Below, piece after piece: positions 6,474 through 14,832 of a DNA stretch of 64,000 nt; positions within the stretch are counted from its first letter, which is position 1, and each line of letters begins with the position of its first letter. The stretch spans positions 1,240,001-1,304,000 of the forward strand of contig NZ_BAAAXV010000009.1 of NCBI RefSeq assembly GCF_039535785.1. Reading direction: 5' to 3'. Under the pieces are notes generated by a model. It saw nothing but the letters and a program-made list of their open reading frames with translations, made no database searches and was not told the origin of the DNA. The translations under genes were made by a program, and so were the position numbers. The stretch comes from Nonomuraea helvata. GTDB taxonomy: Bacteria > Actinomycetota > Actinomycetes > Streptosporangiales > Streptosporangiaceae.

Positions 6474-8831
6474 ATGACGTCGACCGTCCACCGGACCTGT
6501 CCCCTCTGCGAGGCCGTCTGCGGCCTGACGCTCACCCTTGACGAGGGCGGGCACGTGACCAGCGTCCGCGGCGACAAGGACGATCCGTTCAGCAAGGGGT
6601 TCATCTGCCCGAAGGGCGCCAGCCTCGGCCGGCTCGACGAGGACCCCGACCGGCTGCGCAAGCCGCTGATCAGGGAGGGCGACCTCTGGCGCGAGGCCGG
6701 CTGGGAGGAGGCGTTCGCCGCCGTGAAAGCGGCCCTCGACCGGGTCGCCGACCGCCGTTCGGTCGCGGTCTACCTCGGCAACCCGAACGCGCACACCATG
6801 GCGGGCGCCCTGTACAGCGCGCCGCTGATCAAGTCGCTCGGCACCCGCAACGTCTACACCGCCAGCACCGCCGACCAGATGCCCAAGCATGTGGCGAGCG
6901 GGCTCATGTTCGGGCATCCGCTGGCCATCGCGGTCCCCGACCTGGACAGGACCGACTACCTGCTGATGCTGGGGGCCAACCCGGTGGAGTCCAACGGCTC
7001 GGTGTGCACCGCGCCCGACTTCCCCGGACGGCTGAAGGCACTGCGCCGGCGCGGTGGGCGGCTCGTGGTGGTGGACCCGCGCCGCACCCGGACGGCCGCC
7101 CTGGCCGACGAGCATGTCTTCGTGCGCCCGGGGACGGACGCGTACCTGCTGTTCGGCATCGTCCACGTGCTGTTCGCCGAGGACCTGGTCACGCTGTCCG
7201 CTGTGATAGATCCGCAGCGAAGCGAGGACATCCGTCACAGCACTCCGAGCGGAGCTCGGCCAGACTACGCAGTCAACGGGCTGGACGAGGTCCGCGAGGC
7301 GGCCAAGCACTTCCCGCCCGAGTCGGTCTCCCGGCGCACCGGAGTGCCCGCCGAGATGATCGTGCGGCTGGCCAGGGAGCTGGCGGGAGCGCGTACGGCC
7401 GCCGTCTACGCCAGGATCGGCACCTGCACGGCCGAGTTCGGCACGCTGGCCCAGTGGCTCGTGGACGTGCTGAACGTGCTCACCGGCAACCTCGACCGAC
7501 CGGGCGGCGCCATGTTCCCCAAGCCCGCCACCGAGTTCGGGGCCCGGCGAGGGAGCGCCGTCGCCTGGAGGAGCGGCGGGAGCGAAGCGACCAGAGTGGG
7601 GGAAGGCGACGGCATCCGGGCGACCGAGCCCGCCTCACGGAGTGAGGCCATGAACACGCGCAGGCCGTACACGGTCGGAAGGTGGAAGAGCCGCGTCAGG
7701 GGGCTGCCCGAGACCAACGGCGAGCTGCCCGTTGCCACGCTGGCCGACGAGATCGAGACGCCCGGCGAAGGGCAGGTCACGTTCCTGGTCACGGTGGCGG
7801 GCAACCCCGTGCTGTCGGCGCCCCACGGGGACAGGCTGGACTCGGCCTTCGCCCGGCTCGACTTCATGGTGAGCGTGGACCCGTACCTCAACGAGACCAC
7901 CAGGCACGCGAACGTCATCCTGCCGCCCCCGCGCATGCTGCAGTCGGGCCACTACGACTTCGCGCTGCTCGGGCTCGCGGTACGGAACTACGCGCGGTAC
8001 TCACCGCCCCTGCTGCCACTGGACGGGCAGCCGTCCGAGGCCGAGATCCTGGCCAGGCTGGCCATGATCGCCTCTGGGCTGGAAGGGGACCTGGACGAGT
8101 TCGTCATCGGCGAGACGCTGCGCAAGGCCACCGAGACACCCGGTTCGGGCGTCGAGGGGCGGGACGTGGCGGAGCTGCGTGCCGAGCTGCACGGCGAGAC
8201 GGGCAGCGAGCGCCGGCTCGACCTCATGCTCAGGCTCGGCCCCTACGGCGAGTGGGCCGGCAAGGGCGACCTGTCGCTGCGCAAGCTGCTCGACAACCCG
8301 CACGGCCTGGACCTCGGGCCGCTGGAGCCGAGGCTGGACGAGGTGCTGAAGACCCACTCGGGGTTGGTCGAGCTGGCACCGCCGCAGATCGTCGAGGACG
8401 TGGAGCGGCTGCGCGGCAGGCTGGACGAGGAGCCGCCGGAGATCGTCCTGATCGGGCGGCGCCACCTGCGCTCCAACAACAGCTGGCTGCACAACGTCGG
8501 CCCGCTGGTCGGCGGCAGCAACACCTGCACGCTGCAGATCAACCCGGCCGACGTGGCCAGGCTCGGGCTGGACGGCGAGGCGGTGGTCCGCTCCGCGACC
8601 GGAGAGGTCACGGTGCCGATCGAACCCACCGACACGATCATGCCGGGCGTGGTCAGCCTGCCGCACGGATGGGGGCATCGGGGCAGTGCACAGAGCGTGG
8701 CCGCCGAGCACGCCGGGGTCAGCGTCAACACGCTCACGGACGAATCCGCCATTGACGTTCTGAGTGGTAACGCGGTGTTCAACGGAGTTCCGGTCACGAT
8801 TTCACCAACTGGGGTGATCATCGCACATTAA
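6474..8831 (+). CDS. Molybdopterin-dependent oxidoreductase (bis-MGD, [4Fe-4S])
   Basis: 785 aa of the formate dehydrogenase/nitrate reductase-like superfamily. The N-terminus has a [4Fe-4S] ligand set (TCPLCEAVCG and later FICPKG: C-x2-C-x3-C-xn-C). Mo-binding domains follow (NANVxxTASTADQMP-like, LMLGANPVESN, VDPRRTRTA) and a C-terminal molydopterin dinucleotide-binding domain (LIGRRHLRSNNSWLHN, VSLPHGWGH). No twin-arginine signal is seen, so it is cytosolic. ATG 6474 is chosen over GTG 6471 because AGGAG is 5 nt upstream. Two in-frame segments (about residues 243-262 and 362-392) look inserted; see repeats at 7201 and 7557. Substrate and redox partner are unknown. Confidence 0.9.
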   Translation: MTSTVHRTCPLCEAVCGLTLTLDEGGHVTSVRGDKDDPFSKGFICPKGASLGRLDEDPDRLRKPLIREGDLWREAGWEEAFAAVKAALDRVADRRSVAVYLGNPNAHTMAGALYSAPLIKSLGTRNVYTASTADQMPKHVASGLMFGHPLAIAVPDLDRTDYLLMLGANPVESNGSVCTAPDFPGRLKALRRRGGRLVVVDPRRTRTAALADEHVFVRPGTDAYLLFGIVHVLFAEDLVTLSAVIDPQRSEDIRHSTPSGARPDYAVNGLDEVREAAKHFPPESVSRRTGVPAEMIVRLARELAGARTAAVYARIGTCTAEFGTLAQWLVDVLNVLTGNLDRPGGAMFPKPATEFGARRGSAVAWRSGGSEATRVGEGDGIRATEPASRSEAMNTRRPYTVGRWKSRVRGLPETNGELPVATLADEIETPGEGQVTFLVTVAGNPVLSAPHGDRLDSAFARLDFMVSVDPYLNETTRHANVILPPPRMLQSGHYDFALLGLAVRNYARYSPPLLPLDGQPSEAEILARLAMIASGLEGDLDEFVIGETLRKATETPGSGVEGRDVAELRAELHGETGSERRLDLMLRLGPYGEWAGKGDLSLRKLLDNPHGLDLGPLEPRLDEVLKTHSGLVELAPPQIVEDVERLRGRLDEEPPEIVLIGRRHLRSNNSWLHNVGPLVGGSNTCTLQINPADVARLGLDGEAVVRSATGEVTVPIEPTDTIMPGVVSLPHGWGHRGSAQSVAAEHAGVSVNTLTDESAIDVLSGNAVFNGVPVTISPTGVIIAH
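7201..7259 (+). repeat. In-frame palindromic insert, copy 1
   Basis: A segment inside the oxidoreductase gene carrying nested palindromes: CTGTGA (7201-7206) with TCACAG (7235-7240), then CCGAGC-gga-GCTCGG (7245-7259). It contains AGCGAAGCGA (7216-7225) and CATCCG (7229-7234), both also present in copy 2. The encoded residues (about IDPQRSEDIRHSTPSGARP) look low-complexity and lie between conserved blocks. Confidence 0.55.
7557..7648 (+). repeat. In-frame palindromic insert, copy 2
   Basis: Outer arms GCCGTCGCCT (7557-7566) and AGGCGACGGC (7604-7613), then GCCTCAC-gga-GTGAGGC (7632-7648). It shares AGCGAAGCGA (7581-7590) and CATCCG (7613-7618) with copy 1, and both end in a hairpin with a gga triloop. 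Translated it gives Ser/Gly/Arg-rich sequence (RSGGSEATRVGEGDGIRAT) between conserved domains. Confidence 0.55.
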
Positions 8832-8841
8832 GGTGTCGCGC

Positions 8842-9444
8842 GTGACTATCGCGCCAGAAGAGGACCGGCTGAACACCCAGATCGCCTTCGCCATCGAGAT
8901 CGACAAGCTGAAGCGGATCATCCGCCGCAACCACCTGATAGACGGCTCGCGGCGGGAGAACACCGCAGAGCACTCCTGGTACGTGGGCACGCTGGCGATG
9001 GTCCTCGGCGAGCATGCCCCGCCGGGGACCGACCTCCAGCGGGTTGTCGCCATGCTGCTGGTGCACGACCTGGTCGAGATCGACGCCGGTGACACGTTCA
9101 TCTACGACCCGGTGGAGGTGGCAGCGCAGCCGGACGCCGAGCGCGTCGCCGCGGACCGCATTTTCGGCCTGCTCCCTCCCGACCAGGGCAGCTGGATGCG
9201 TGAGCTCTGGGACGAGTTCGAGGCCAGGAAGACGCCGGAGGCCAGATTCGCCAAGGCGCTCGACCGTTTCGCCCCGATCCTGGCCAACCACCACACCGAG
9301 GGCGGCACGTGGCCGCTGTTCAAGGTCAAGGCCGCCCAGGTCAGGGAGAAGGTGCGGATCATCGAGGAGGGCTCACCGTCGCTCGGCGCGTATGCTCTGG
9401 AGCTGGTCGAACTCTCCGTGGCCAGGGGCCACCTGTCCGAGTGA
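8842..9444 (+). CDS. HD-domain phosphohydrolase (YfbR/HDDC2-like)
   Basis: 200 aa from GTG 8842, preceded by AAGG at 8 nt; a GTG at 8833 would add three residues. Metal-binding HD signature: NTAEHSWYVGTLAMVL and MLLVHDLVEIDAGDTF (His...HD...Asp). Members of this family are 5'-deoxynucleotidases acting on dNMPs. The length fits. It starts within 12 bp of the oxidoreductase stop, so the two may be cotranscribed, though no functional link is known. Confidence 0.88.
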   Translation: MTIAPEEDRLNTQIAFAIEIDKLKRIIRRNHLIDGSRRENTAEHSWYVGTLAMVLGEHAPPGTDLQRVVAMLLVHDLVEIDAGDTFIYDPVEVAAQPDAERVAADRIFGLLPPDQGSWMRELWDEFEARKTPEARFAKALDRFAPILANHHTEGGTWPLFKVKAAQVREKVRIIEEGSPSLGAYALELVELSVARGHLSE

Positions 9445-9474
9445 TCCCCACATGGGTGGGGTAGGGGACTTGTC

Positions 9475-10386
9475 GTGAAAGAGGAAGTGCGAGCTAAACG
9501 TCGGCAGTTGCGGGCTCTCGCCGGGCCGGTCGCTCTCGCCGATCGGCTCGAGAAATCCAAGGTCTTCGACACGCCGGTCAGGGTGCTGGCCAAGGCGGTA
9601 CGCCAGCGCATCCGTCCGGGCCTGCTCCGCGACGTGCTGCATGGCGTCCCCACGGGCAAACCGCTGCACCCGCCGCTGGCCACGATCAGCCTGGGCTGCT
9701 GGCTGTCCGCGGGCCTGCTCGACCTGACCGAGGGCGACCCCAAGGCCACTCGCATGCTGCTGGCCACCGGCATCGCCAACGCGCTGCCGACGGCCGCGGC
9801 CGGGCTGACGGACTGGTCCTCTCTTCACCGTGAGCAGCAGCGGGTGGGCTTCGTCCACATGGTGTCCAACGTGACCGCGCTCGGCCTGTTCACCGCCTCC
9901 CTGCTGGCCCGGCTGCGGGGACGCGAGCGGGTGGGCCGCACACTGACCATGGCCGGGCTCGGGATGGCCGGGCTCGGCGGCTATCTCGGCGGCCACATGG
10001 CCTACCGGCAGGCGGCCGGGGCCAACCACGCCCCGCAGATCGCCCACCTCGTGCCGCTGGGCTGGCACGACCTGTGCCTGCTCAGGGACCTGCCGGACGG
10101 CCGACCCGTGGCGCGGCGCCTCGGCTACATCCAGCTCTTCGTGCTGCGCCAGGGCGAGGCCGTGACCGTGCTCGCCGACCGGTGCCCGCACCTGGCCGGC
10201 CCGCTGCACCAGGGCAGGCTGGTCATCGAGAACGGGGAGGCCTGCGTGGTCTGCCCGTGGCACGGCAGCACGTTCAGGCTGGACGACGGCTCCGTGCGGC
10301 ACGGGCCCGCGACCGCGCCCGCGCCCATGTTCGAGACGCGGATCCGGCGTGACGGCACGATCCAGGTACGGCCCGGCTTGACCTGA
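9475..10386 (+). CDS. DUF2231 membrane domain fused to Rieske [2Fe-2S] domain
   Basis: 303 aa, GTG start after AGGGGA. Residues about 50-190 form a DUF2231-like domain with four membrane helices (HGVPTGKPLHPPLATISLGCWLSAGLLDL...). Residues about 205-300 are a Rieske domain with cluster ligands CPHLAGPLHQG and CPWHGSTF (C-x-H...C-x2-H). It is probably a membrane-anchored electron-transfer protein facing the cytosol, as no export signal precedes the Rieske part. The partner oxidoreductase is not evident. Confidence 0.9.
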   Translation: MKEEVRAKRRQLRALAGPVALADRLEKSKVFDTPVRVLAKAVRQRIRPGLLRDVLHGVPTGKPLHPPLATISLGCWLSAGLLDLTEGDPKATRMLLATGIANALPTAAAGLTDWSSLHREQQRVGFVHMVSNVTALGLFTASLLARLRGRERVGRTLTMAGLGMAGLGGYLGGHMAYRQAAGANHAPQIAHLVPLGWHDLCLLRDLPDGRPVARRLGYIQLFVLRQGEAVTVLADRCPHLAGPLHQGRLVIENGEACVVCPWHGSTFRLDDGSVRHGPATAPAPMFETRIRRDGTIQVRPGLT

Positions 10387-10415
10387 AGTTCGCTTGAGGT
10401 CTTACCGTCGGCCCC

Positions 10416-11240
10416 ATGAGCACGATTCTTGTGACCGGCGCGACCGGCAATGTCGGCAGGCATGTGACGTCCCAGCTCGCGGAGGCCGGATTGGAGGTGC
10501 GGGCGCTCGTCAGGGACCCCGAGCGCGCGCGGTTGCCGGAACGGGTCGAGGTGGTACGCGGCGACCTGACCGATCCCGGGACGCTCGAGCCCGCGCTGAA
10601 AGACGTGGAGAGCATGTTCCTGCTCTGGCCCGCGTTCACGGCCGACCATGCGGCGCAGGTGGTCACGGCCGTCGCGGAGCACGCGCGGCGCGTGGTGTAC
10701 CTGTCGGCGAACGTGCCGGACGAGCCGCCGACGCACTACCACGAGATCGAACGGCTGATCCGGCACTCGGGACTGGGCTGGACGTTCCTGCGGCCCGGCG
10801 GCTTCGCGGCCAACACGCTGGGCTGGGCGGACCAGGTCAGGCAGGGCGTGGTGCGCTGGCCGTACGGGCAGGCCGTGAGGGCCTTGATCCACGAGAGGGA
10901 CATCGCGGCGGTGGCCGTGCACGTGCTCACCTCGGCGGGCCACAACGGCGCCACGTACGTGCTCAGCGGCCCGGAGCAGCTGACCCAGGCCGAGCAGGCA
11001 CGCGTGATCGGCGAGGCGGTCGGTCGCGAGGTGCGCTGGGAGGAGCTGCCGGCGGACGTGGCCCGCGAGCAGCTCATGGCGGCCTGGGGCGACCCCGGCT
11101 TCGTCGACGGCGCGCTGAAGGCGTGGGCGAGCCTCGTGACGGCCCCGGAGCCGGTCACCGACACGGTGGAGCGGCTGCTCGGCAGGCCGGCGCTGACGCT
11201 CGGCGAGTGGGCCCGCGACCACGCCTCGGACTTCAGTTGA
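10416..11240 (+). CDS. NmrA-like NAD(P)H-binding protein (atypical SDR)
   Basis: 274 aa, with the Rossmann motif TGATGNVGRHV at residues 7-17 and SDR_a layout (VRALVRDPERARLP, VRGDLTDPGTLEPALKDVE, VYLSANVPDEPP, LRPGGFAANTLGW). Such proteins act as NAD(P)H-dependent reductases or redox sensors. The start has no Shine-Dalgarno; TACCGT (10403-10408) lies 7 nt before ATG, suggesting a leaderless mRNA. Its 3' end overlaps the convergent gene by 8 bp. Substrate unknown. Confidence 0.9.
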   Translation: MSTILVTGATGNVGRHVTSQLAEAGLEVRALVRDPERARLPERVEVVRGDLTDPGTLEPALKDVESMFLLWPAFTADHAAQVVTAVAEHARRVVYLSANVPDEPPTHYHEIERLIRHSGLGWTFLRPGGFAANTLGWADQVRQGVVRWPYGQAVRALIHERDIAAVAVHVLTSAGHNGATYVLSGPEQLTQAEQARVIGEAVGREVRWEELPADVAREQLMAAWGDPGFVDGALKAWASLVTAPEPVTDTVERLLGRPALTLGEWARDHASDFS

Positions 11241-11472
11241 CCTCGCCGGCCGGATGCTCCACGAGGGCGAGGATGCGGTTGGACATGAACCGCGCCGTGC
11301 GCACCGCCGTGCCGCCGCGGGTGACCTCGCTCACCTCGACGAGCCCCCGCCGGGTGGTCACCTCGACCCTCCGGCCGGCGCGGGTGGCCCTGATCTCGTA
11401 AGTACGCGGCGTTCCCCCGGCATCGATGACGATCTCCACCCGATCACCCTTCATGTACGTATTCATACCCAT
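11233..11472 (-). CDS. Conserved hypothetical small protein
   Basis: 79 aa (or 77 from the internal ATG, MNTYMKGDRVEIVID). It is a compact beta-rich sequence (TYEIRATRAGRRVEVTTRRGLVEVSEVTRGG) with no named family I recall. It starts 12 bp after the TSUP permease stop and is the last gene of the SPFH-TSUP operon. Its 3' end overlaps the NmrA-like gene by 8 bp. Confidence 0.7.
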   Translation of the reverse strand: MGMNTYMKGDRVEIVIDAGGTPRTYEIRATRAGRRVEVTTRRGLVEVSEVTRGGTAVRTARFMSNRILALVEHPAGEVN

Positions 11473-11484
11473 ATGGGTTGAGAA

Positions 11485-12240
11485 TTATCCGTACACCAGT
11501 ACGAAAATGGCCGCAATTCCCACACACACGATCACCCCCCGCAGCACGGGCGCCGGGATGCGCCGGCCCAGCCTGGCGCCCAGGAACCCGCCCGCCACCG
11601 CCCCCAGCGCGACCCCTGCCACGGCGAGCCAGTCCACGTGCGCGACCAGCACGAACAGCACCGCGGCCACGGCGTTCACGATGAGCGCGAGCACGTTCTT
11701 GGCGGCGTTCACCCGCTGCAGGTCCTCGTCGAGGAAGCTGCCGAGCAGCCCGATCAGCAGCACGCCCTGGGCCGCCCCGAAGTACCCGCCGTAGACGCCC
11801 GCGGCCAGCACCCAGAGCCAGAGCGCCACGCCGCCGTGCGGGTGCGCGTGCCCACGCCGCCCGGCCAGCCACCGGTTGAGCATGGGCTGCACCAGGACCA
11901 GCACGCAGGCCAGCGCGATCAGCGCGACGACGACCACATGGAACACGCCGGGGTCCAGGAACAGCAGCAGGATCCCGCCGATCAGCGCCCCCAGCGCCGA
12001 GGCCAGACCCAGCCGCAGCAGGCGCTCGCGCTGCCCCTGGAGCTCGGGACGGTAGCCGTGCGCGGCCGTGAACGAGCCGGGCACGAGGCCGATGGTGTTG
12101 GAGACGTTGGCGGTGACGGGATCGACGCCCACGGCGATCAGCGTGGGGAACGTGATCAGCGAGCCGGACCCGACGACGGCGTTGACCGCACCCGCCAGCA
12201 CACCGGCCGCGCAGACCGCGACCAGCTCCCACCCCGTCAC
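11485..12240 (-). CDS. TSUP-family permease (TauE/SafE)
   Basis: 251 aa with about 8 membrane helices. Family motifs: AGAVNAVVGSGSLITFPTLIAVGVDPVTANVSNTIGLVPGS at the start and YGGYFGAAQGVLLIGLLG in the second half (the two TSUP repeats). These transport sulfite, sulfoacetate, taurine-derived anions or similar. The GTG start follows GGGAGGG. It lies 14 bp after the SPFH gene, so they share an operon. Substrate not predictable. Confidence 0.92.
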   Translation of the reverse strand: MTGWELVAVCAAGVLAGAVNAVVGSGSLITFPTLIAVGVDPVTANVSNTIGLVPGSFTAAHGYRPELQGQRERLLRLGLASALGALIGGILLLFLDPGVFHVVVVALIALACVLVLVQPMLNRWLAGRRGHAHPHGGVALWLWVLAAGVYGGYFGAAQGVLLIGLLGSFLDEDLQRVNAAKNVLALIVNAVAAVLFVLVAHVDWLAVAGVALGAVAGGFLGARLGRRIPAPVLRGVIVCVGIAAIFVLVYG

Positions 12241-12254
12241 GAACCCTCCCTCTG

Positions 12255-13172
12255 CTACTCCGAGCTCTTGGGGGGTGTGAAGAGGCCGCCGAGGTTCTCC
12301 AGGACCTTGCCCATCTCCGACGGGACGATCCAGATCTTATTGGCGTCGCCCTTGGCGATCTCGGGCAGGGTCTGCAGGTACTGGTAGGCGAGGAGGTGCT
12401 GGTCCGGCCTGCCCTCGTGGATGGCCCTGAACACCATGCCGATCGCGTCCGCCTGCCCCTTGGCGCGCATGGCCTGCGCCTCGGCCTCCGCCTGCGCGCG
12501 GAGCACGGCCGCCTCCGCCTCGCCGCGGGCCCGCAGCACCGACGCCTGCTTCTCGCCCTCCGCCTGCAGGATGGCCGCCTGGCGCTGCCCCTCGGCGGTC
12601 AGCACGGCGGCGCGCTTGTCGCGGTCGGCGCGCATCTGCTTCTCCATCGAGTCCTGGATGGAGGCGGGCGGGTCGATGGCCTTGAGCTCGACCCGGTTGA
12701 CGCGGATGCCCCACTTGCCGGTCGCCTCGTCGAGCACGCCGCGCAGCGCGGTGTTGATGTCCTCGCGCGAGGTCAGCGTGCGTTCCAGGTCCATGCCGCC
12801 GACCACGTTGCGCAGCGTGGTGACCGTGAGCTGCTCGACGCCGATCAAGAAGTTCGCGATCTCGTACGTGGCCGCCTTCGGATTGGTCACCTGGAAGTAG
12901 ATGACGGTGTCGATGGACACGACGAGGTTGTCGGAGGTGATGACCGGCTGCGGCGGGAACGACACCACCTGCTCCCGCAGGTCGATCATGTCCTTGATGC
13001 GGTCGATGAACGGCACCACGAGGTTGAGCCCCGGGGTCAGCGTCCTGTGATAGCGGCCGAGGCGCTCGATGATGGCGGCCGTGGCCTGCGGGATGATGCG
13101 GACCGTGCGGGCCACCCCGAAGCCCACCACCGCGACCACGACCAGGGCGACGATGAGCTGCTCGACGGACAT
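12255..13172 (-). CDS. SPFH/band-7 protein (stomatin/paraslipin-like)
   Basis: 305 aa: an N-terminal membrane helix (3-20, LIVALVVVAVVGFGVA), the SPFH domain (IIERLGRYHRTLTPGLNLVVPFIDRI ... DREDINTALRG-like region to about 170), then a long Ala/Glu/Gln-rich coiled coil (190-250) and a conserved C-terminal tail (KIWIVPSEMGKVLENLGG). Such proteins form oligomeric membrane microdomain scaffolds. It is the first gene of a three-gene operon with the TSUP permease. Confidence 0.93.
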   Translation of the reverse strand: MSVEQLIVALVVVAVVGFGVARTVRIIPQATAAIIERLGRYHRTLTPGLNLVVPFIDRIKDMIDLREQVVSFPPQPVITSDNLVVSIDTVIYFQVTNPKAATYEIANFLIGVEQLTVTTLRNVVGGMDLERTLTSREDINTALRGVLDEATGKWGIRVNRVELKAIDPPASIQDSMEKQMRADRDKRAAVLTAEGQRQAAILQAEGEKQASVLRARGEAEAAVLRAQAEAEAQAMRAKGQADAIGMVFRAIHEGRPDQHLLAYQYLQTLPEIAKGDANKIWIVPSEMGKVLENLGGLFTPPKSSE

Positions 13173-13258
13173 GGCGACGCTCCGAAGCCGAGGGGACCGA
13201 CTCCGTGGATCCTATTTCCTTTCAGCCCGGGGCGGCTTTTATATGCATAAATGGTGAT

Positions 13259-14047
13259 CTAGTAGGCGCGGGCGTACCAACGTCCTTCGGCGCTGCGCTC
13301 CAGCGAGAGCGGCACCCCGAACGTCTGCGACAGGTTCTCGGGCGTCATCACGTGCTCGAGCGGCCCCTGGGCCACCACCGAGCCGTGCCGCAGCAGCAGC
13401 CCGTGCGTGAACCCGCTCGGCACCTCCTCGACATGGTGCGTCACCAGCACGAGCGTCGGCGAGCGGTAGTCGCCCGCCAGCACCGACAGCCGGCGCACCA
13501 GGTCTTCGCGACCGCCCAGGTCGAGCCCCGCCGCGGGCTCGTCGAGCAGGAGCATCTCGGGGTCCGGCATGAGAGCGCGGGCGATCTGCACCCGCTTGCG
13601 CTCCCCCTCCGACAGCGTCCCGAACCGCCGCCTGATCAGGTGGGCCGCGCCCATCATGTCGATCAGCTCGACTGCCCTGGTCACGTCGTTGGAGTCGTAC
13701 TCCTCCGTCCAGCGGCCCATGATGCCGTACGAGGCCGTCAGCACCAGGTCGATGACCTTCTCCTCGGGCGGGATGCGCTCGGCCAGCGCGGCGCTCGCCA
13801 GCCCGATCCGCGGCCGCAGGTCGAACACGTCCGCCTGCCCCAGCCGCTCCCCGAGAACCTCGACCACGCCCTCGCTCGGATAGAGCAACGTGCTGGCGAC
13901 CTGCAGCAACGTGGTCTTACCCGCGCCGTTGGGCCCGACGACGACCCATCGTTCGTCCGCGTTGACCGTCCAGTCGATGCCGCGCAGCAGGGCGGCTCCG
14001 TCGCGCCTGACGGCGACGTCCTGTAGCCGCAGCACCTGACCACCCAT
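13259..14047 (-). CDS. ABC transporter ATP-binding protein
   Basis: 262 aa from ATG 14047, which has an excellent AAGGAGGT at 7 nt; a longer upstream frame is spurious. Walker A GPNGAGKTTL (about 37-46), signature LSEGERKR, Walker B EMLLLDEPAAGLDLGG and switch His (VTHHVEEVP) are all present. It resembles the stand-alone ModF/iron-type ATPases common in actinobacteria. No permease or binding protein is adjacent, so the transported substrate is unknown. Confidence 0.93.
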   Translation of the reverse strand: MGGQVLRLQDVAVRRDGAALLRGIDWTVNADERWVVVGPNGAGKTTLLQVASTLLYPSEGVVEVLGERLGQADVFDLRPRIGLASAALAERIPPEEKVIDLVLTASYGIMGRWTEEYDSNDVTRAVELIDMMGAAHLIRRRFGTLSEGERKRVQIARALMPDPEMLLLDEPAAGLDLGGREDLVRRLSVLAGDYRSPTLVLVTHHVEEVPSGFTHGLLLRHGSVVAQGPLEHVMTPENLSQTFGVPLSLERSAEGRWYARAY

Positions 14048-14115
14048 CCCCGATACCTCCTTAGGAGTCACGCTCGGGACAAACCTATTGCAGGGCGAGC
14101 GCTTATCGTGGATCG

Positions 14116-14832
14116 GTGCGCCCTGAATCGACTGTCTGTCCCTCCCTGGTCGCCTGGGGCAACGCGTGGCTCGCCGGTCACGTCGGCCTCGACGAGGCGG
14201 CTGACCACGTGGAAGCCGCCGGCGGCCCCGCCGTCGCGGGCGACCTCCCGTTGCGTAAATACCTCGCAAACCTGCGTGCCGACGGCCTCCGGGAGCTCCG
14301 GCTCGCCCTGCCCGCCCCCGGCGATCCGCTGGGGCTGTCCGGGCCGGCGCCGCTCAACTCGGCCGCGGTGGACGCCGGCCAGGCCGCCATCGCGGTGCTC
14401 GGGGACCGCAACCTAGGCCTGGTGCCCACGCCTGATCTTCGCGGGTCCTCCTATGTCGGGGTACGCCTGGAGGTGTATGACTCCGGGCCCGTACGCCATG
14501 ACCTGCCGACGCTCTCGGAGGCCGAGCGGGAGCTGTCGGAGGCCATGCGCTCGGCCACCGACGCGCTGTCCTCCGTCGAAGGGCCCATGCAGGCCCGGCC
14601 CTCGGCCGTGGAGCGTCAGGGCGGGGAGCTGGCGCCCGGCTATCCCGCGCGGGCGCACCGCGTCGCCACCCTGGCCGCCCGGCTGACCACGGCGCTGCGG
14701 CTCGCGGACGAACGCGGTCTCACGTCGGGGCAGATCGCCGCCCGCGCCGTGGCCCTGCGCGAGCTCGACCGTGCGGTACGCCGTGCGCTCGTGGCCGCCC
14801 ATCACGCGATCTTCGAACCGCTCAGGAACTGA
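14116..14832 (+). CDS. Conserved hypothetical actinobacterial protein
   Basis: 238 aa, GTG start with TATCGT (14104-14109) 6 nt upstream, consistent with a leaderless mRNA. It is Ala/Leu/Arg-rich, soluble and without recognised motifs; residues 135-235 are strongly helical (LSEAERELSEAMRSATDAL, LDRAVRRALVAAHHAIF). Divergent from the ABC ATPase, and it overlaps the convergent kinase gene by 11 bp. Function unknown. Confidence 0.75.
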   Translation: MRPESTVCPSLVAWGNAWLAGHVGLDEAADHVEAAGGPAVAGDLPLRKYLANLRADGLRELRLALPAPGDPLGLSGPAPLNSAAVDAGQAAIAVLGDRNLGLVPTPDLRGSSYVGVRLEVYDSGPVRHDLPTLSEAERELSEAMRSATDALSSVEGPMQARPSAVERQGGELAPGYPARAHRVATLAARLTTALRLADERGLTSGQIAARAVALRELDRAVRRALVAAHHAIFEPLRN

